Part shown: piece after piece, positions 1 through 8,683 of the stretch
How the letters are laid out: each line of letters starts with the position of its first letter
Position numbering within the stretch: position 1 is the first letter of the stretch
NCBI RefSeq assembly: GCF_014930365.1
Contig: NZ_JABXWI010000023.1
Location: forward strand, 1 to 64,000
DNA: 64,000 nucleotides
From: Streptomyces caniscabiei
Lineage (GTDB): Bacteria > Actinomycetota > Actinomycetes > Streptomycetales > Streptomycetaceae
Direction of reading: 5' to 3'
The notes under the pieces: model-generated
Databases searched by the model: none
The model's input: only the letters and a program-made list of their open reading frames with translations
What the model was told of the DNA's origin: nothing
Translations under genes and position numbers: made by a program

Positions 1-126
1 GGCGGCGGAGTAGTCCGGCTCGGGGTTCATCGCGTCCGAGCCGTCCAGATGCTCGGACGTCGGGAAACGGACGTCCAGAACATCCAACGCCGTGATACGG
101 GCGGACGGGGGCAGGGCTGAGGGCAT
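1..126 (-). CDS. L-fuconate dehydratase, N-terminal fragment (cut by window edge)
   Basis: Only the first 42 codons are inside the window. The start is the ATG at 126, preceded by an AGGAG ribosome site. The visible peptide carries RITALDVLDVRFPTS followed by LDGSDAMNPEPDYSAA, which I recognise as the conserved N-terminus of L-fuconate dehydratases of the enolase superfamily. These enzymes convert L-fuconate to 2-keto-3-deoxy-L-fuconate in the oxidative L-fucose pathway. The gene lies 87 bases downstream of the sugar permease on the same strand, so it probably belongs to that operon. The divergent secreted alpha-fucosidase supports the assignment. The active site lies outside the window, so the call rests on the N-terminal signature and the context. 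Confidence 0.75.
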   Translation of the reverse strand, partial: MPSALPPSARITALDVLDVRFPTSEHLDGSDAMNPEPDYSAA

Positions 127-213
127 GGGGGCAACTCCTGTGAGGGCACCGAGCGTGGTCGGGCAGGTGACGAGAACGCGGGTCGTCCGGTCGGCGGAGG
201 CAGACGCGGGGGT

Positions 214-1266
214 CTACTCCTGGACCTTGCCGCCGGTGATGCGGGAGATGGTGAGGGCGACCAGGATGATCAGGCCGTTGAGGGCGCCGATCCACTGCGC
301 GGGCACGCCGGCGAGGGTGAGGACGTTCTGGATCATGAAGAGCAGCAGGATGCCGCTGAAGGCCCCGAACATGGTGCCCTTGCCGCCGTTGAGGCTGATC
401 CCGCCGATCACGGCGGCCGCGAAGACGGTGAAGATGTAGCCGTTGCCCTGCGCGGAGGCGACGGACGCGAGCCGCCCGGAGAGCAGCAGTCCGGCGAGGG
501 CGGCGAGCAGGCTTCCGGTGACGATGACGATCCACAGCACCCGGTCGGTGCGGATGCCTGCGGCCTTGGCGGCGTCGACGTTGCCGCCGATGGCGTACAG
601 CGAGCGGCCGAAGCTGGTCCAGCCGAGGACGACGACGGCGACGGCGAACAGGACCAGGCAGAGCCAGATGGAGGCGGGCATCCCGAACCACTGGGCGGTG
701 CCGAGGTAGAGCATCGACTCCGGCAGCTGGAAGAAGGTCTGGCCGCCGGAGATACCGGTGAGGACACCGCGCAGCACGATCAGCATGCCGAGGGTGACGA
801 TGAAGCCGTTGAGGCCGAAGCGGATGATCAGCAGGGCGTTGATCACGCCCACGAGCACGCCCACGGCGAGTGTGACCGGGATCGACCAGGCGCCGGGGAG
901 GAGCCCGAGGCCGTGCCCGGCACCGGTCGGCACGACCAGCCACGCCGCCACCCCGGGCGCGAGGCCCATGGTGGACTCCAGTGAGAGGTCCATCTTCTTG
1001 ACGATCAGGACCATCGTCTGGGCGAGGACCAGCAGGGCGATCTCGGACATGGTCTGCAGGACGTTCATGAGGTTGTCGGCCTGCAGGAAGACCGGGTTGA
1101 CGATCTGTCCGACGATCGCGATGGCGATGATGGCCGGCACCAGGGCGAGGTCGCGCAGCCGGGCCAGGGGGATCCTCCCGCCCAGCAGGGCGGTCCGCTT
1201 CGCGGCCGGTTCCGTGGCGTCGGGCGCGGCGGTTCCCGACGTGTCCGCGAGGACGGTTTCAGGCAT
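214..1266 (-). CDS. Ribose/galactose-type sugar ABC transporter permease
   Basis: This 350-residue integral membrane protein is of the RbsC/XylH class. A polar N-terminal tail of about 35 residues precedes roughly eight to ten hydrophobic segments. The family-typical stretches GLNGFIVTLGML and FAAAVIGGISLNGGKGT, the latter in the C-terminal half, are visible. It would form the membrane channel with the ATPase at 1259-2824 and the binding protein at 2871-3944. Its start overlaps the ATPase stop by 8 bases, indicating translational coupling. Neighbouring fucose genes suggest L-fucose as cargo, but specificity sits in the binding protein and cannot be read here. Confidence 0.9.
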   Translation of the reverse strand: MPETVLADTSGTAAPDATEPAAKRTALLGGRIPLARLRDLALVPAIIAIAIVGQIVNPVFLQADNLMNVLQTMSEIALLVLAQTMVLIVKKMDLSLESTMGLAPGVAAWLVVPTGAGHGLGLLPGAWSIPVTLAVGVLVGVINALLIIRFGLNGFIVTLGMLIVLRGVLTGISGGQTFFQLPESMLYLGTAQWFGMPASIWLCLVLFAVAVVVLGWTSFGRSLYAIGGNVDAAKAAGIRTDRVLWIVIVTGSLLAALAGLLLSGRLASVASAQGNGYIFTVFAAAVIGGISLNGGKGTMFGAFSGILLLFMIQNVLTLAGVPAQWIGALNGLIILVALTISRITGGKVQE

Positions 1267-2824
1267 TGAGGTCCACTCCTTCCATCGCGGCCACCAGGTC
1301 GTGGTCGTGCCAGCCGCGGGCGATCTCCGAAGTCACACGGCCCTGGAACATCACCAGGACCCGGTCGCACATGCGCAGGTCGTCGAGTTCGTCGGAGGCG
1401 ATGAGCACTCCGGTGCCGGTCTCCGCGGTCTCCTCGACCTTGCCGAGGAGGAACTCCTTGGACCGCACGTCGACGCCGGCGGTCGGGTTGATCAGGACCA
1501 GCAGCCGGGGATCGTCGGCCAGGGCGCGGGCCATGACGACCTTCTGCTGATTGCCTCCGGAGAGCCCGGAGACGGGCAGTTCGGGGCCGGGTGTCTTGAT
1601 CGCGAGGTTCTCGATCATGCCCTCGGCCAGGCCGTCCCGTCGGCGGCCGCTGATGAATCCGCGTCGGCCGAGCCGCTGCGGTACGGACAGCGTCGCGTTG
1701 TCCGCGATCGACATCTCCGGCACGAACCCTTGGTGGTGCCGGTCCTGCGGGACGAAGCCGGCGCCGGCCGCGAGGGCGCTCGGCACGCTGCCCGGGCGGG
1801 GCCTCAGGCCGGCGATCTCGACCGCACCGGCATCGGCCGCCCGCAGCCCCACGACCGTCTCGGCCACCTCGGTGCGTCCGCTGCCCGCGGCTCCGGCGAG
1901 CCCGACGATCTCTCCCGCGCCCACCATGAACGTGACGCCGTCGTAGGCGCCGTCACTGCTCAGCTCATCGACGCTCAGAGCGGAAGGGGCCGTGACGTCG
2001 ACGGAGCCGGCCCGCTGCTCCCGCTCCGCGGCCGCGGCCTCGCCGGTCATGGCGGCCACGAGTTCGGTGCGGGGGAGCCGCGCCACCGGGACGGTCACGA
2101 TGTGCCGGGCGTCCCGGAACACGGTGACCGTGTCGCAGATGTCGTACACCTCTTGCAGGTGATGGCTGATGAACAGGAAGGTGACGCCCTGGCGTTGCAG
2201 GTCGCGGACGCGGTCGAAGAGCCGGTTGATGGCCGCGCCGTCGAGCTGGGCGGTCGGTTCGTCGAGGATGATGAACCGGGCGCCGAAGGACAGGGCGCGG
2301 GCGATCTCGACGAACTGCCGCTGCTCCACGTTCAGATCGCCGGCCGGTGTCTGCGGGTCCACGTCCACCGACCATGTCGACAGCAGATCCCGTGCCCGGG
2401 CGCGCACGCCCTGCCAGCTGATCAGCCGGTGACGGCCGTGATCGTGCCGGTTCAGGAAGAGGTTCTCGGCGACGGTCAGCGTGGGAATGATCGTCGACTT
2501 CTGGTAGACGCAGGCCACCCGTCGGCGCCAGGCGTCGCGGTCCGTGAGCCGGGGGGCCGGCTCGCCGCCGAAGGTGACCGTCCCCTCGTCGGGGGCCTGG
2601 AGTCCGGTCAGGACGGACACCAGGGTGGACTTGCCGGCGCCGTTGCGGCCGACGAGTGCGTGGGTCTCGCCGGGCCTGATGGTGATCCGGGCGCCGTTCA
2701 GGGCGACCGTCGGACCGTACCGTTTGACTATGCCCGTCGCCTCGACGACGGGCGGGCCCGCCGGGGCCCGTCCGTCGTTCGCCGGGACGGATGCGGGGGT
2801 GGGTGTTCGCTCCCCGTCTCTCAT
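1259..2824 (-). CDS. Sugar ABC transporter ATP-binding protein with two fused nucleotide-binding domains
   Basis: The protein has 521 residues, normal for the RbsA/MglA/XylG class with two tandem ABC domains. The first domain has Walker A GRNGAGKST at residues 59-67 and Walker B IILDEPT. The second has the degenerate Walker A GAAGSGRTE typical of this class and a clear LSGGNQQ signature. The second Walker B reads LVLINPTAGVDV, so the usual Asp-Glu pair is Ile-Asn and this site probably does not hydrolyse ATP. The gene lies between the binding-protein gene (46-base gap) and the permease (8-base overlap), which gives the usual three-gene importer. Confidence 0.92.
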   Translation of the reverse strand: MRDGERTPTPASVPANDGRAPAGPPVVEATGIVKRYGPTVALNGARITIRPGETHALVGRNGAGKSTLVSVLTGLQAPDEGTVTFGGEPAPRLTDRDAWRRRVACVYQKSTIIPTLTVAENLFLNRHDHGRHRLISWQGVRARARDLLSTWSVDVDPQTPAGDLNVEQRQFVEIARALSFGARFIILDEPTAQLDGAAINRLFDRVRDLQRQGVTFLFISHHLQEVYDICDTVTVFRDARHIVTVPVARLPRTELVAAMTGEAAAAEREQRAGSVDVTAPSALSVDELSSDGAYDGVTFMVGAGEIVGLAGAAGSGRTEVAETVVGLRAADAGAVEIAGLRPRPGSVPSALAAGAGFVPQDRHHQGFVPEMSIADNATLSVPQRLGRRGFISGRRRDGLAEGMIENLAIKTPGPELPVSGLSGGNQQKVVMARALADDPRLLVLINPTAGVDVRSKEFLLGKVEETAETGTGVLIASDELDDLRMCDRVLVMFQGRVTSEIARGWHDHDLVAAMEGVDLNA

Positions 2825-2870
2825 CTCAACCGCCTTGTGTACGTGGGTCGTCGAGCTGTCGGGCGGAGCC

Positions 2871-3944
2871 TCAGCCGAGGTTGTTGCCCCACAGGGACGA
2901 GTCGTCGCTCTTGAGGCTCGGCACGCCGCCGTAGGTGCCGCCGTCCGCCGTCACGAGCGGGGCGGAGAGCTGGTCCTCCAGCAGGCCGTCGCGCACCTGG
3001 ACGATGGTGCTGTCGTGGTCGGTCTTGCCGGGCTTGAACGTCTTCCCGTCGATCGCGGCCTTGAGGTAGTACAGGGCGTACTTGGAGTAGAGGTCCGCGG
3101 GCTGGGAGACCGTGGCGTCGATCTTGCCGTCGGCTATGGACCTGAGCTCCTCCGGGATGCCGTCGTTGGACACGACGAAGACGTGCTTCTTGTCCTTGGG
3201 GTCGACCAGCAGGCCCTTCTGCTTCAGCACCTGGAGCGTGCCGGACAGGGCGAAACTGGACTGCATGTAGACGCCCTTGATGTCCGGGTGCTGGGTCAGC
3301 CGTGTCTGGAGCTTCTGCGCGGCGACGGCGCCGTCCCAGTTGGTGGCCTCACCGAAGACCTTGATCTTGGGGAAGTCGGTCTTCATGCACTCGTTGAACG
3401 CCTCTGTACGGTCACGGCCGTTGATGGAGTCCAGTCCACCCTGCAACATCACGACCTTGCCCTTGCCGCCGAGCTTGGCGCCGAGGTACTGGCAGGCCTT
3501 CTCGCCGTACGCGCGGTTGTCGGCCCGCACCACCATGTAGACCTTGCCGGTGTCGGGACGGGTGTCGACCGTGACCACCGGGATCTTCTTGGCCTCCATC
3601 TGGGCCAGGGTGGGGGCGATGGCGGCGGTGTCCTGCGGCGCCATCGCGACGCCCTTGACGCCCTGGCTGATGAACGTCTGCGCGTTGGCGGTGAGCTTGG
3701 CGACGTCGTTCTGCGAGTTGGTGGTCTTCAGGTCCAGGTCCAGCTCCTTGGCGTACTGCGGCGTGTACTTGATGTACGAGTTCCAGAAGTCGGTGTCAGA
3801 GCGCGGGTAGTCGACCCCGACCAAGGGCGTGTCGCCCCCGGCGGTGGTCGTGGCGCCGGAGTCCGTGCTGCCGCCGCAGGCGCTGACCAGAGTCAGTGCC
3901 GAGACGGCGGCCACGGCGGAGCAGAGGGCGGTTCTGAGTCTCAT
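2871..3944 (-). CDS. Sugar ABC transporter substrate-binding lipoprotein
   Basis: I chose the ATG at 3944, which has GAGGA just upstream; the reading frame extends 22 codons further but without signal-peptide character. The 357-residue product opens MRLRTALCSA, then a hydrophobic stretch and lipobox LVSACG with the lipid-anchored Cys at residue 23. The mature part matches the Peripla_BP_4 fold used by ribose-type importers (DTPLVGVDYPRSDTDFWNSY near the start, VVTVDTRP in the middle). It is the first gene of the leftward transporter operon and faces the fucosidase gene across a 479-base divergent region. L-fucose is the likely ligand from context only. Confidence 0.9.
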   Translation of the reverse strand: MRLRTALCSAVAAVSALTLVSACGGSTDSGATTTAGGDTPLVGVDYPRSDTDFWNSYIKYTPQYAKELDLDLKTTNSQNDVAKLTANAQTFISQGVKGVAMAPQDTAAIAPTLAQMEAKKIPVVTVDTRPDTGKVYMVVRADNRAYGEKACQYLGAKLGGKGKVVMLQGGLDSINGRDRTEAFNECMKTDFPKIKVFGEATNWDGAVAAQKLQTRLTQHPDIKGVYMQSSFALSGTLQVLKQKGLLVDPKDKKHVFVVSNDGIPEELRSIADGKIDATVSQPADLYSKYALYYLKAAIDGKTFKPGKTDHDSTIVQVRDGLLEDQLSAPLVTADGGTYGGVPSLKSDDSSLWGNNLG

Positions 3945-4423
3945 GAGTTCCTCGCGCTGATCCGGTGGGCGACGGCTGTCGCTCCCGACGGGGCGGTGTC
4001 GCACCATCACGATTGATGGGATGTATGTATACGGCCCTCCTGGCGATCCTGTCTAGCCTTCCAGGGTTTTCGCTGTAGTTCGCTGGCGAGGTGGTACTTC
4101 GTTACATGCTGTGGCGGTCCGGTCACCGAAAAGCATCCCATCAATGCCGGAGATGTGAGGATTGTCGGCTCGAAGAGGTGCCGCACAGCCTCCTGTGCGT
4201 CAAGACATGCCATGTTTGATGGGGGAGGAAAGGTGAAGAGGCGTCATCAATCGTCATATAAGGGATGCCAAAGTGCAGTTTTCATCCCTGCAAAGCTGTT
4301 GACATCAGAGGCGAACGTGACCGAACTTCATCCGAGCGGGTGCGCAGGTCACCGCACGGACGCCGACTGCTTCCGCTGAGCAGTCCGGCGACGACACACA
4401 GAACGACGACGGAGGTCCCCGCC
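3945..4423. promoter_or_regulatory. Divergent control region between sugar importer and alpha-fucosidase
   Basis: This 479-base region has no credible gene. It must contain promoters for both directions. The 12-mer ATTGATGGGATG at 4012-4023 returns in inverted orientation as CATCCCATCAAT at 4134-4145. A related TTTGATGGGG lies near 4214 and CATCAAT near 4246. A TTGACA at 4299-4304 could be the -35 element of the fucosidase promoter, though I see no convincing -10. The repeated motif is a good candidate operator for a fucose-responsive regulator, which is not encoded in the visible part of the locus. Confidence 0.55.
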
Positions 4424-6655
4424 ATGCCAAGACCGATCAACAGACGCGCGTTCCTGGCGTGCGCCACAGGTGTCGCGGCCGCCGCCGTCGCGGGTGGTCT
4501 CCTCGGCTCCGGAAGCGCCTACGCGGCCCCGGCCACCTACACACCCTCATGGGACTCGGTCGACCAGCACCCGCCGGCCCCCGAGTGGTTCAAGGACGCC
4601 AAGTTCGGCATCTACTTCCACTGGGGTGTGTTCAGCGTGCCCGCGTTCGAGAGCGAGTGGTACCCGCGCCACATGTACCAGAACAACAGCACGGCGAAAC
4701 AACACCACGTCGCCACGTACGGCAACCCGTCCTCGTGGCCGTACCACAACTTCATCAACGGGGCGAACGATCTGGCGGGCAACCACGCGGAGTTCGCACC
4801 GAAACTGAAGTCGGCCGGCGGCAACTTCGACCCCGACGAATGGGCACAGCTCTTCGTCGACGCCGGCGCGAAATTCGCCGGACCCGTCGCCGAGCACCAC
4901 GACGGCTACTCGATGTGGGACAGCCAGGTCAACGAGTGGAACTCCGTCGACAAGGGCCCGCACCTGGACCTGCTGGAGCTGTTCACCGACGCCATCCGCG
5001 CCAGGAACCTCAAGCTCCTCGTGGCCATGCACCACGCCTACAACTACACGGGCTTCTTCGAGTTCGCGCCGGCGCAGTCCGACCCGAGCCTGAAGAAGCT
5101 CTACGGGCAACTGGGTTCAGCGCAGGAGAACCAGCTCTGGTACGACAAGCTCAAGGAGGTCGTCGACCGGGCCCGACCGGACATCCTGTGGCAGGACTTC
5201 AGACTGGACCACGTCGACGAGACCCAGCGCCTGAACTTCCTGTCGTACTACTACAACCAGGCCAACAGCTGGGGCAAGGAGGTCGTCGCCACCTACAAGG
5301 ACGGCTTCAACAGCCACGGCGCGGTCTTCGACTACGAGCGGGGCGGACCGTCCGACCTCACCGCGCCCTACTGGCTGACGGACGACAGCATCTCCAGCAG
5401 CAGTTGGTGCTACACCGAGGGCATCGGCTACTACAGCGTCAAGCAGATGGTGCACTCGTTCATCGACCGGATCAGCAAGAACGGCAACGTCCTGCTCAAC
5501 ATCGCCCCGAAGGCCGACGGCACCATCCCCCAGGCCCAGCGCGACATCCTCCTCGGCATCGGCGACCACCTCGGGCGCTTCGGCGAGTCGATCTACTCGA
5601 CGCGGGCGTGGACGGCGTACGGCGAGGGTCCGACGAAGATGGGCGGCGGCGCCTTCGTCCAGCCGACGACGGGTACGGCGCAGGACATCCGCTTCACCCG
5701 CAACAAGGCGAACACCGTCCTGTACGCCACCGTCCTCGGCTGGCCCGGCAGCTCACTCGAGATCAAGACCCTCAACTCCGGCCGGATCAACCTCGGTTCG
5801 CTGACCTCGGTGAAGCTGCTCGACTCCACGGCCGGTACCTACATCAGCCTCGCGAACCCCACACAGAACGCGTCGGGGCTGCAGGTGACCCTGCCCTCCT
5901 CGGCACCCTTCTCCGCCCACGCGTACGTGCTGAAGCTCAGCTTCTCCGGCGAGATACCCGGCCTCAAGCCCCTCGCCGGTGCCGTCGCCTACACGAACGT
6001 CGGCTACGCGGGTGACGCCGCGGTGCTCGCCCTCGGCAGCTACACGGCCGACCAGCTGACCCAGGCCGGGGTGCCCCCGCTCAGCGTGTCCTCGCTCAGG
6101 GTGGCTCCGGGGCACCAGGTCATCGGCTACTCCGCGGACGACTTCGGCGGCACCTCGTGGACGTTCGGCGCCGACAACAGCGATCTGCGCAACACCGGCA
6201 ACAACGACAGGATCACCTCGCTGAAGGTGGTCCTCAACCCCTCGGCCTGGCTGCGCATCACCAATGTCACCAACGGCCTCGCCCTGGACAGCGGGGGCAA
6301 CGTCGCCGGCGGCTCCAACCTCAAGCAGTGGACCTGGGACGGCAGTAACAACCTGCAGTGGCACGCGATCGACCTCGGCAACGGCTACTACAAGGTGGAG
6401 AACCGCGCCAACGGCATGGTCGCCGACGGCTGGGGCGCCACCACCAACGGCAGCGCGTGCAGGCAGCTGGAGTGGAACGGTCACACCAACCAGCAGTGGA
6501 AGATCACCTACCGTGGCGACGGCCGCTACTCCCTCACCAACCGCACCACGGGCATGGCACTGGACGGCGGGGGCGCCGTCGCCTCCGGGTCCAACGCCAA
6601 GCAGTGGCGCTTCGACAACAGCACCAACCTGCTGTGGACGTTCACCGCACTGTGA
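4424..6655 (+). CDS. Secreted GH29 alpha-L-fucosidase with crystallin-like and ricin-type lectin domains
   Basis: The start is the ATG at 4424 with GGAGG at 4411-4415; the product has 743 residues. A Tat signal (RRAFLACATG, hydrophobic core, cut near SAYAA) directs export. Residues about 50-440 form the GH29 barrel. It includes FGIYFHWGVFSVPAF and SEWYPRHMY, a histidine-rich EHHDGYSMWDS, and WQDF, where Asp258 fits the catalytic nucleophile. Residues about 510-605 resemble a beta/gamma-crystallin domain (VAYTNVGYAGDAAVL, VIGYSADDFGG). The last 130 residues are a ricin-type beta-trefoil (CBM13) with QxW-like repeats NLQW, NQQW and NLLW. It should remove terminal L-fucose from glycans outside the cell and supply the divergent importer. 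Confidence 0.92.
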   Translation: MPRPINRRAFLACATGVAAAAVAGGLLGSGSAYAAPATYTPSWDSVDQHPPAPEWFKDAKFGIYFHWGVFSVPAFESEWYPRHMYQNNSTAKQHHVATYGNPSSWPYHNFINGANDLAGNHAEFAPKLKSAGGNFDPDEWAQLFVDAGAKFAGPVAEHHDGYSMWDSQVNEWNSVDKGPHLDLLELFTDAIRARNLKLLVAMHHAYNYTGFFEFAPAQSDPSLKKLYGQLGSAQENQLWYDKLKEVVDRARPDILWQDFRLDHVDETQRLNFLSYYYNQANSWGKEVVATYKDGFNSHGAVFDYERGGPSDLTAPYWLTDDSISSSSWCYTEGIGYYSVKQMVHSFIDRISKNGNVLLNIAPKADGTIPQAQRDILLGIGDHLGRFGESIYSTRAWTAYGEGPTKMGGGAFVQPTTGTAQDIRFTRNKANTVLYATVLGWPGSSLEIKTLNSGRINLGSLTSVKLLDSTAGTYISLANPTQNASGLQVTLPSSAPFSAHAYVLKLSFSGEIPGLKPLAGAVAYTNVGYAGDAAVLALGSYTADQLTQAGVPPLSVSSLRVAPGHQVIGYSADDFGGTSWTFGADNSDLRNTGNNDRITSLKVVLNPSAWLRITNVTNGLALDSGGNVAGGSNLKQWTWDGSNNLQWHAIDLGNGYYKVENRANGMVADGWGATTNGSACRQLEWNGHTNQQWKITYRGDGRYSLTNRTTGMALDGGGAVASGSNAKQWRFDNSTNLLWTFTAL

Positions 6656-6661
6656 CGCCTC

Positions 6662-6702
6662 CCGGTGCGGCGGCCCCCTGCTCCACCCAGCCGCCGCACC
6701 GG
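6662..6702 (+). terminator. Terminator after the fucosidase
   Basis: A perfect 13-base inverted repeat, CCGGTGCGGCGGC at 6662-6674 and its complement at 6690-6702, encloses a 15-base loop. It starts 7 bases after the fucosidase stop. No clear T run follows, as is common in high-GC actinomycetes. Confidence 0.65.
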
Positions 6703-6790
6703 CCCTGCCCTTGACCGGGACCGGGGCCGCGCCGGCACACACCTGTAGCCTGCTGCCAGCTGTGTGCCGGGGGAGGGCGAGGGAGTCGGC

Positions 6791-7207
6791 GTGGTGAGCA
6801 TCCTGTCCGTGGCCCTGGGGGCTGGTATCGGCCTCCTGGGGGTCGTGTTCGGGGCTTGGTTCACCGCGCGTCGGCAGGACCGCATGTGGTTGCGTGAACA
6901 GAAGCTGAAGGCCGGGATCGGCTTCAACACCGCCGTCGTCCAGCTCGTCGACCACCTCCGGGAGACACGGCTCAGCGACGACGGCGCCGGGGCCGACGAA
7001 CTGGCGGGCCGGATGCAGGAAGCCCGGTCAGCCCTCTACCTCCTGTGCGCCGAGGACACCGTCGACCTCGCCGACGCCCTCGCCCGCCGGGTCTGGAACT
7101 CCCGGCCCAGCGAGGGCCGTGCCGATCGCAGGACCGAGCACAGGGAGACGGAGGAACTCCTGCGCCGCTTCACCCGACAGCTTCGGCAAGAGATCGCCAG
7201 GACATGA
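6791..7207 (+). CDS. Small membrane-anchored protein of unknown function
   Basis: I placed the start at GTG 6791, which has AGGGAG 5 bases upstream; an in-frame GTG at 6764 is possible. The 138-residue product begins with one hydrophobic segment (VSILSVALGAGIGLLGVVFGAW) and continues as a charged, mostly helical cytoplasmic part with many Arg and Glu residues (ARRQDRMWLREQK). The form is typical of single-pass actinomycete proteins with a short amphipathic helix bundle. I recognise no catalytic motif. It stands alone between the fucosidase terminator and the convergent galactonate dehydratase. Confidence 0.65.
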   Translation: MVSILSVALGAGIGLLGVVFGAWFTARRQDRMWLREQKLKAGIGFNTAVVQLVDHLRETRLSDDGAGADELAGRMQEARSALYLLCAEDTVDLADALARRVWNSRPSEGRADRRTEHRETEELLRRFTRQLRQEIART

Positions 7208-7274
7208 CCGACCGGCTCCTGACCATGGCCGCCGAGCGATCTCCTGAACCCCGGGTCTTCGGCACCGGCCCGAG

Positions 7275-7299
7275 CCCCGGCCGACCTGCCCGGCCGGGG
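7275..7299. terminator. Candidate bidirectional terminator
   Basis: CCCCGGCCG at 7275-7283 pairs with CGGCCGGGG at 7291-7299 around a 7-base loop. The hairpin lies between the convergent ends of the small membrane protein (7207) and the galactonate dehydratase (7315). Confidence 0.5.
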
Positions 7300-7314
7300 G
7301 CCCGGGCACCCCGC

Positions 7315-8460
7315 CTACCAGGAGGCCAATGAACCGTCCGTGTTGCGCCAGACCGGGTTGCGCCAACGGTGGCCGCGTTCGGCGGCCGCCCGGACCGCGT
7401 CCTCGTCGATGGTGATGCCGAGGCCGGGTGCGGTGGGCCGGTCGATGTAGCCGTCGCGGAACGTGAACGGCGTCGTGTCGGCGAGGTAGTCCAGCAGTCC
7501 GCTGCTGTCCCCGTAGCCGATGCCCAATGCCTGTTCCTGGATGAGGAAGTTGGGGATCGCGAAGTCGAGCTGAAGACTGGCCGCGAGGGCGATCGGGCCG
7601 AGCGGGCAGTGCGGTGCCACCATGACGTCGTACGCCTCGGCCATCGCGGCGATCCGGCGGCTCTCGGAGATGCCGCCTGCGTGGCTGATGTCGGGCTGGG
7701 CCACGGCGATGCCGTCGGAGAGCACCGAGCGGAAGTCCCAGCGGGAGTACAGCCGTTCGCCCGTGGCGATGGGGATCGAGGTGGAGCGCACCACGGCGCC
7801 GAGGTCCTGGGAGAACTCCGGGAGCACGGGCTCCTCGACGAAGAGCGGCAGGAGGGGTTCGAGGTGGGGCAGCACGCGGCGGGACATCGCCCCGCTGAAC
7901 CGGCCGTGGAAGTCCAGCGCCAGGTCGCGCTCCGGTCCGATGGCCTCGCGGACCGCGGCCACTCCGTCCACGATGGCGTTGATCGCGGCGGGGGGCGCGA
8001 GCGGCTCCAGCTGGCCGCAGGGGTTGAGCTTGACCGCCGTCATGCCCTTGGCGACCTGCTCGGCGGCCGACTCGGCCAGTTCCTCCGGGGTCTCGCCGCC
8101 GACCCAGCCGTAGACGCGGACCCGGTCGCGCACATGGCCGCCGAGGAGCTGATGGACCGGGACGCCGTGCGTCTTGCCCGCGATGTCCCACAACGCCTGG
8201 TCGATTCCGGCCAGGGCGCTGTTCAGGACGACTCCGCCGCGATAGAAGCCGCTCTTGGCGAGCACCTGCCAGTGCTCCTCGATGCGGGCGGGGTCCTGGC
8301 CGAGCAGGTAGTCGAACATCTCCTCGACGCAGCGGGCGACCGTGTGGGCCTTGCCCTCGACTATGGGCTCGCCCCAGCCGGAGATTCCCTCGTCGGTGTC
8401 GATGCGCAGGAAGAGCCAGCGAGGTTCGACGAGGAAGAGTTCGAATCCAGTGATCTTCAT
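7315..8460 (-). CDS. dgoD: D-galactonate dehydratase (enolase superfamily)
   Basis: This 381-residue protein matches the full length of the DgoD family almost end to end. Its start, MKITGFELF at 8460, is the usual one. Diagnostic stretches in order are WLFLRIDTDEG, GWGEPIVEGKA, GFYRGGVVLNSALAGIDQAL, LDFHGR, FVEEPV, ATGERLYSRWDF, ISHAGGI and APHCPLGPIALA. These contain the metal-binding Asp/Glu/Glu set and the catalytic histidines. It dehydrates D-galactonate to 2-keto-3-deoxy-galactonate. It is the last gene of a leftward lacI-SDR-dgoD group; the kinase and aldolase for the next steps lie in the divergent operon. The 223-base gap to the SDR may hold a separate promoter. Confidence 0.92.
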   Translation of the reverse strand: MKITGFELFLVEPRWLFLRIDTDEGISGWGEPIVEGKAHTVARCVEEMFDYLLGQDPARIEEHWQVLAKSGFYRGGVVLNSALAGIDQALWDIAGKTHGVPVHQLLGGHVRDRVRVYGWVGGETPEELAESAAEQVAKGMTAVKLNPCGQLEPLAPPAAINAIVDGVAAVREAIGPERDLALDFHGRFSGAMSRRVLPHLEPLLPLFVEEPVLPEFSQDLGAVVRSTSIPIATGERLYSRWDFRSVLSDGIAVAQPDISHAGGISESRRIAAMAEAYDVMVAPHCPLGPIALAASLQLDFAIPNFLIQEQALGIGYGDSSGLLDYLADTTPFTFRDGYIDRPTAPGLGITIDEDAVRAAAERGHRWRNPVWRNTDGSLASW

Positions 8461-8683
8461 GGGGTGGACCTCCGGGTCCTGTGCTGTGTACGGCCCGGTG
8501 CGGGGCCGAGGCGCGGGGCGTGGTGGATGAGCGGGGTGTGGTGGACAGAGGGTGGGGCGGTAGGTGGTGGGGGCGTGCGTGGTGAGGGGGTACATGGATG
8601 GGGCGTTGCGGGGTGGCCGAGTGCGGGCGCGGGGGATCGACGCCCGTGGACACGGGAGTGCCGAGTCCGGCGGCAGGGTCGGG

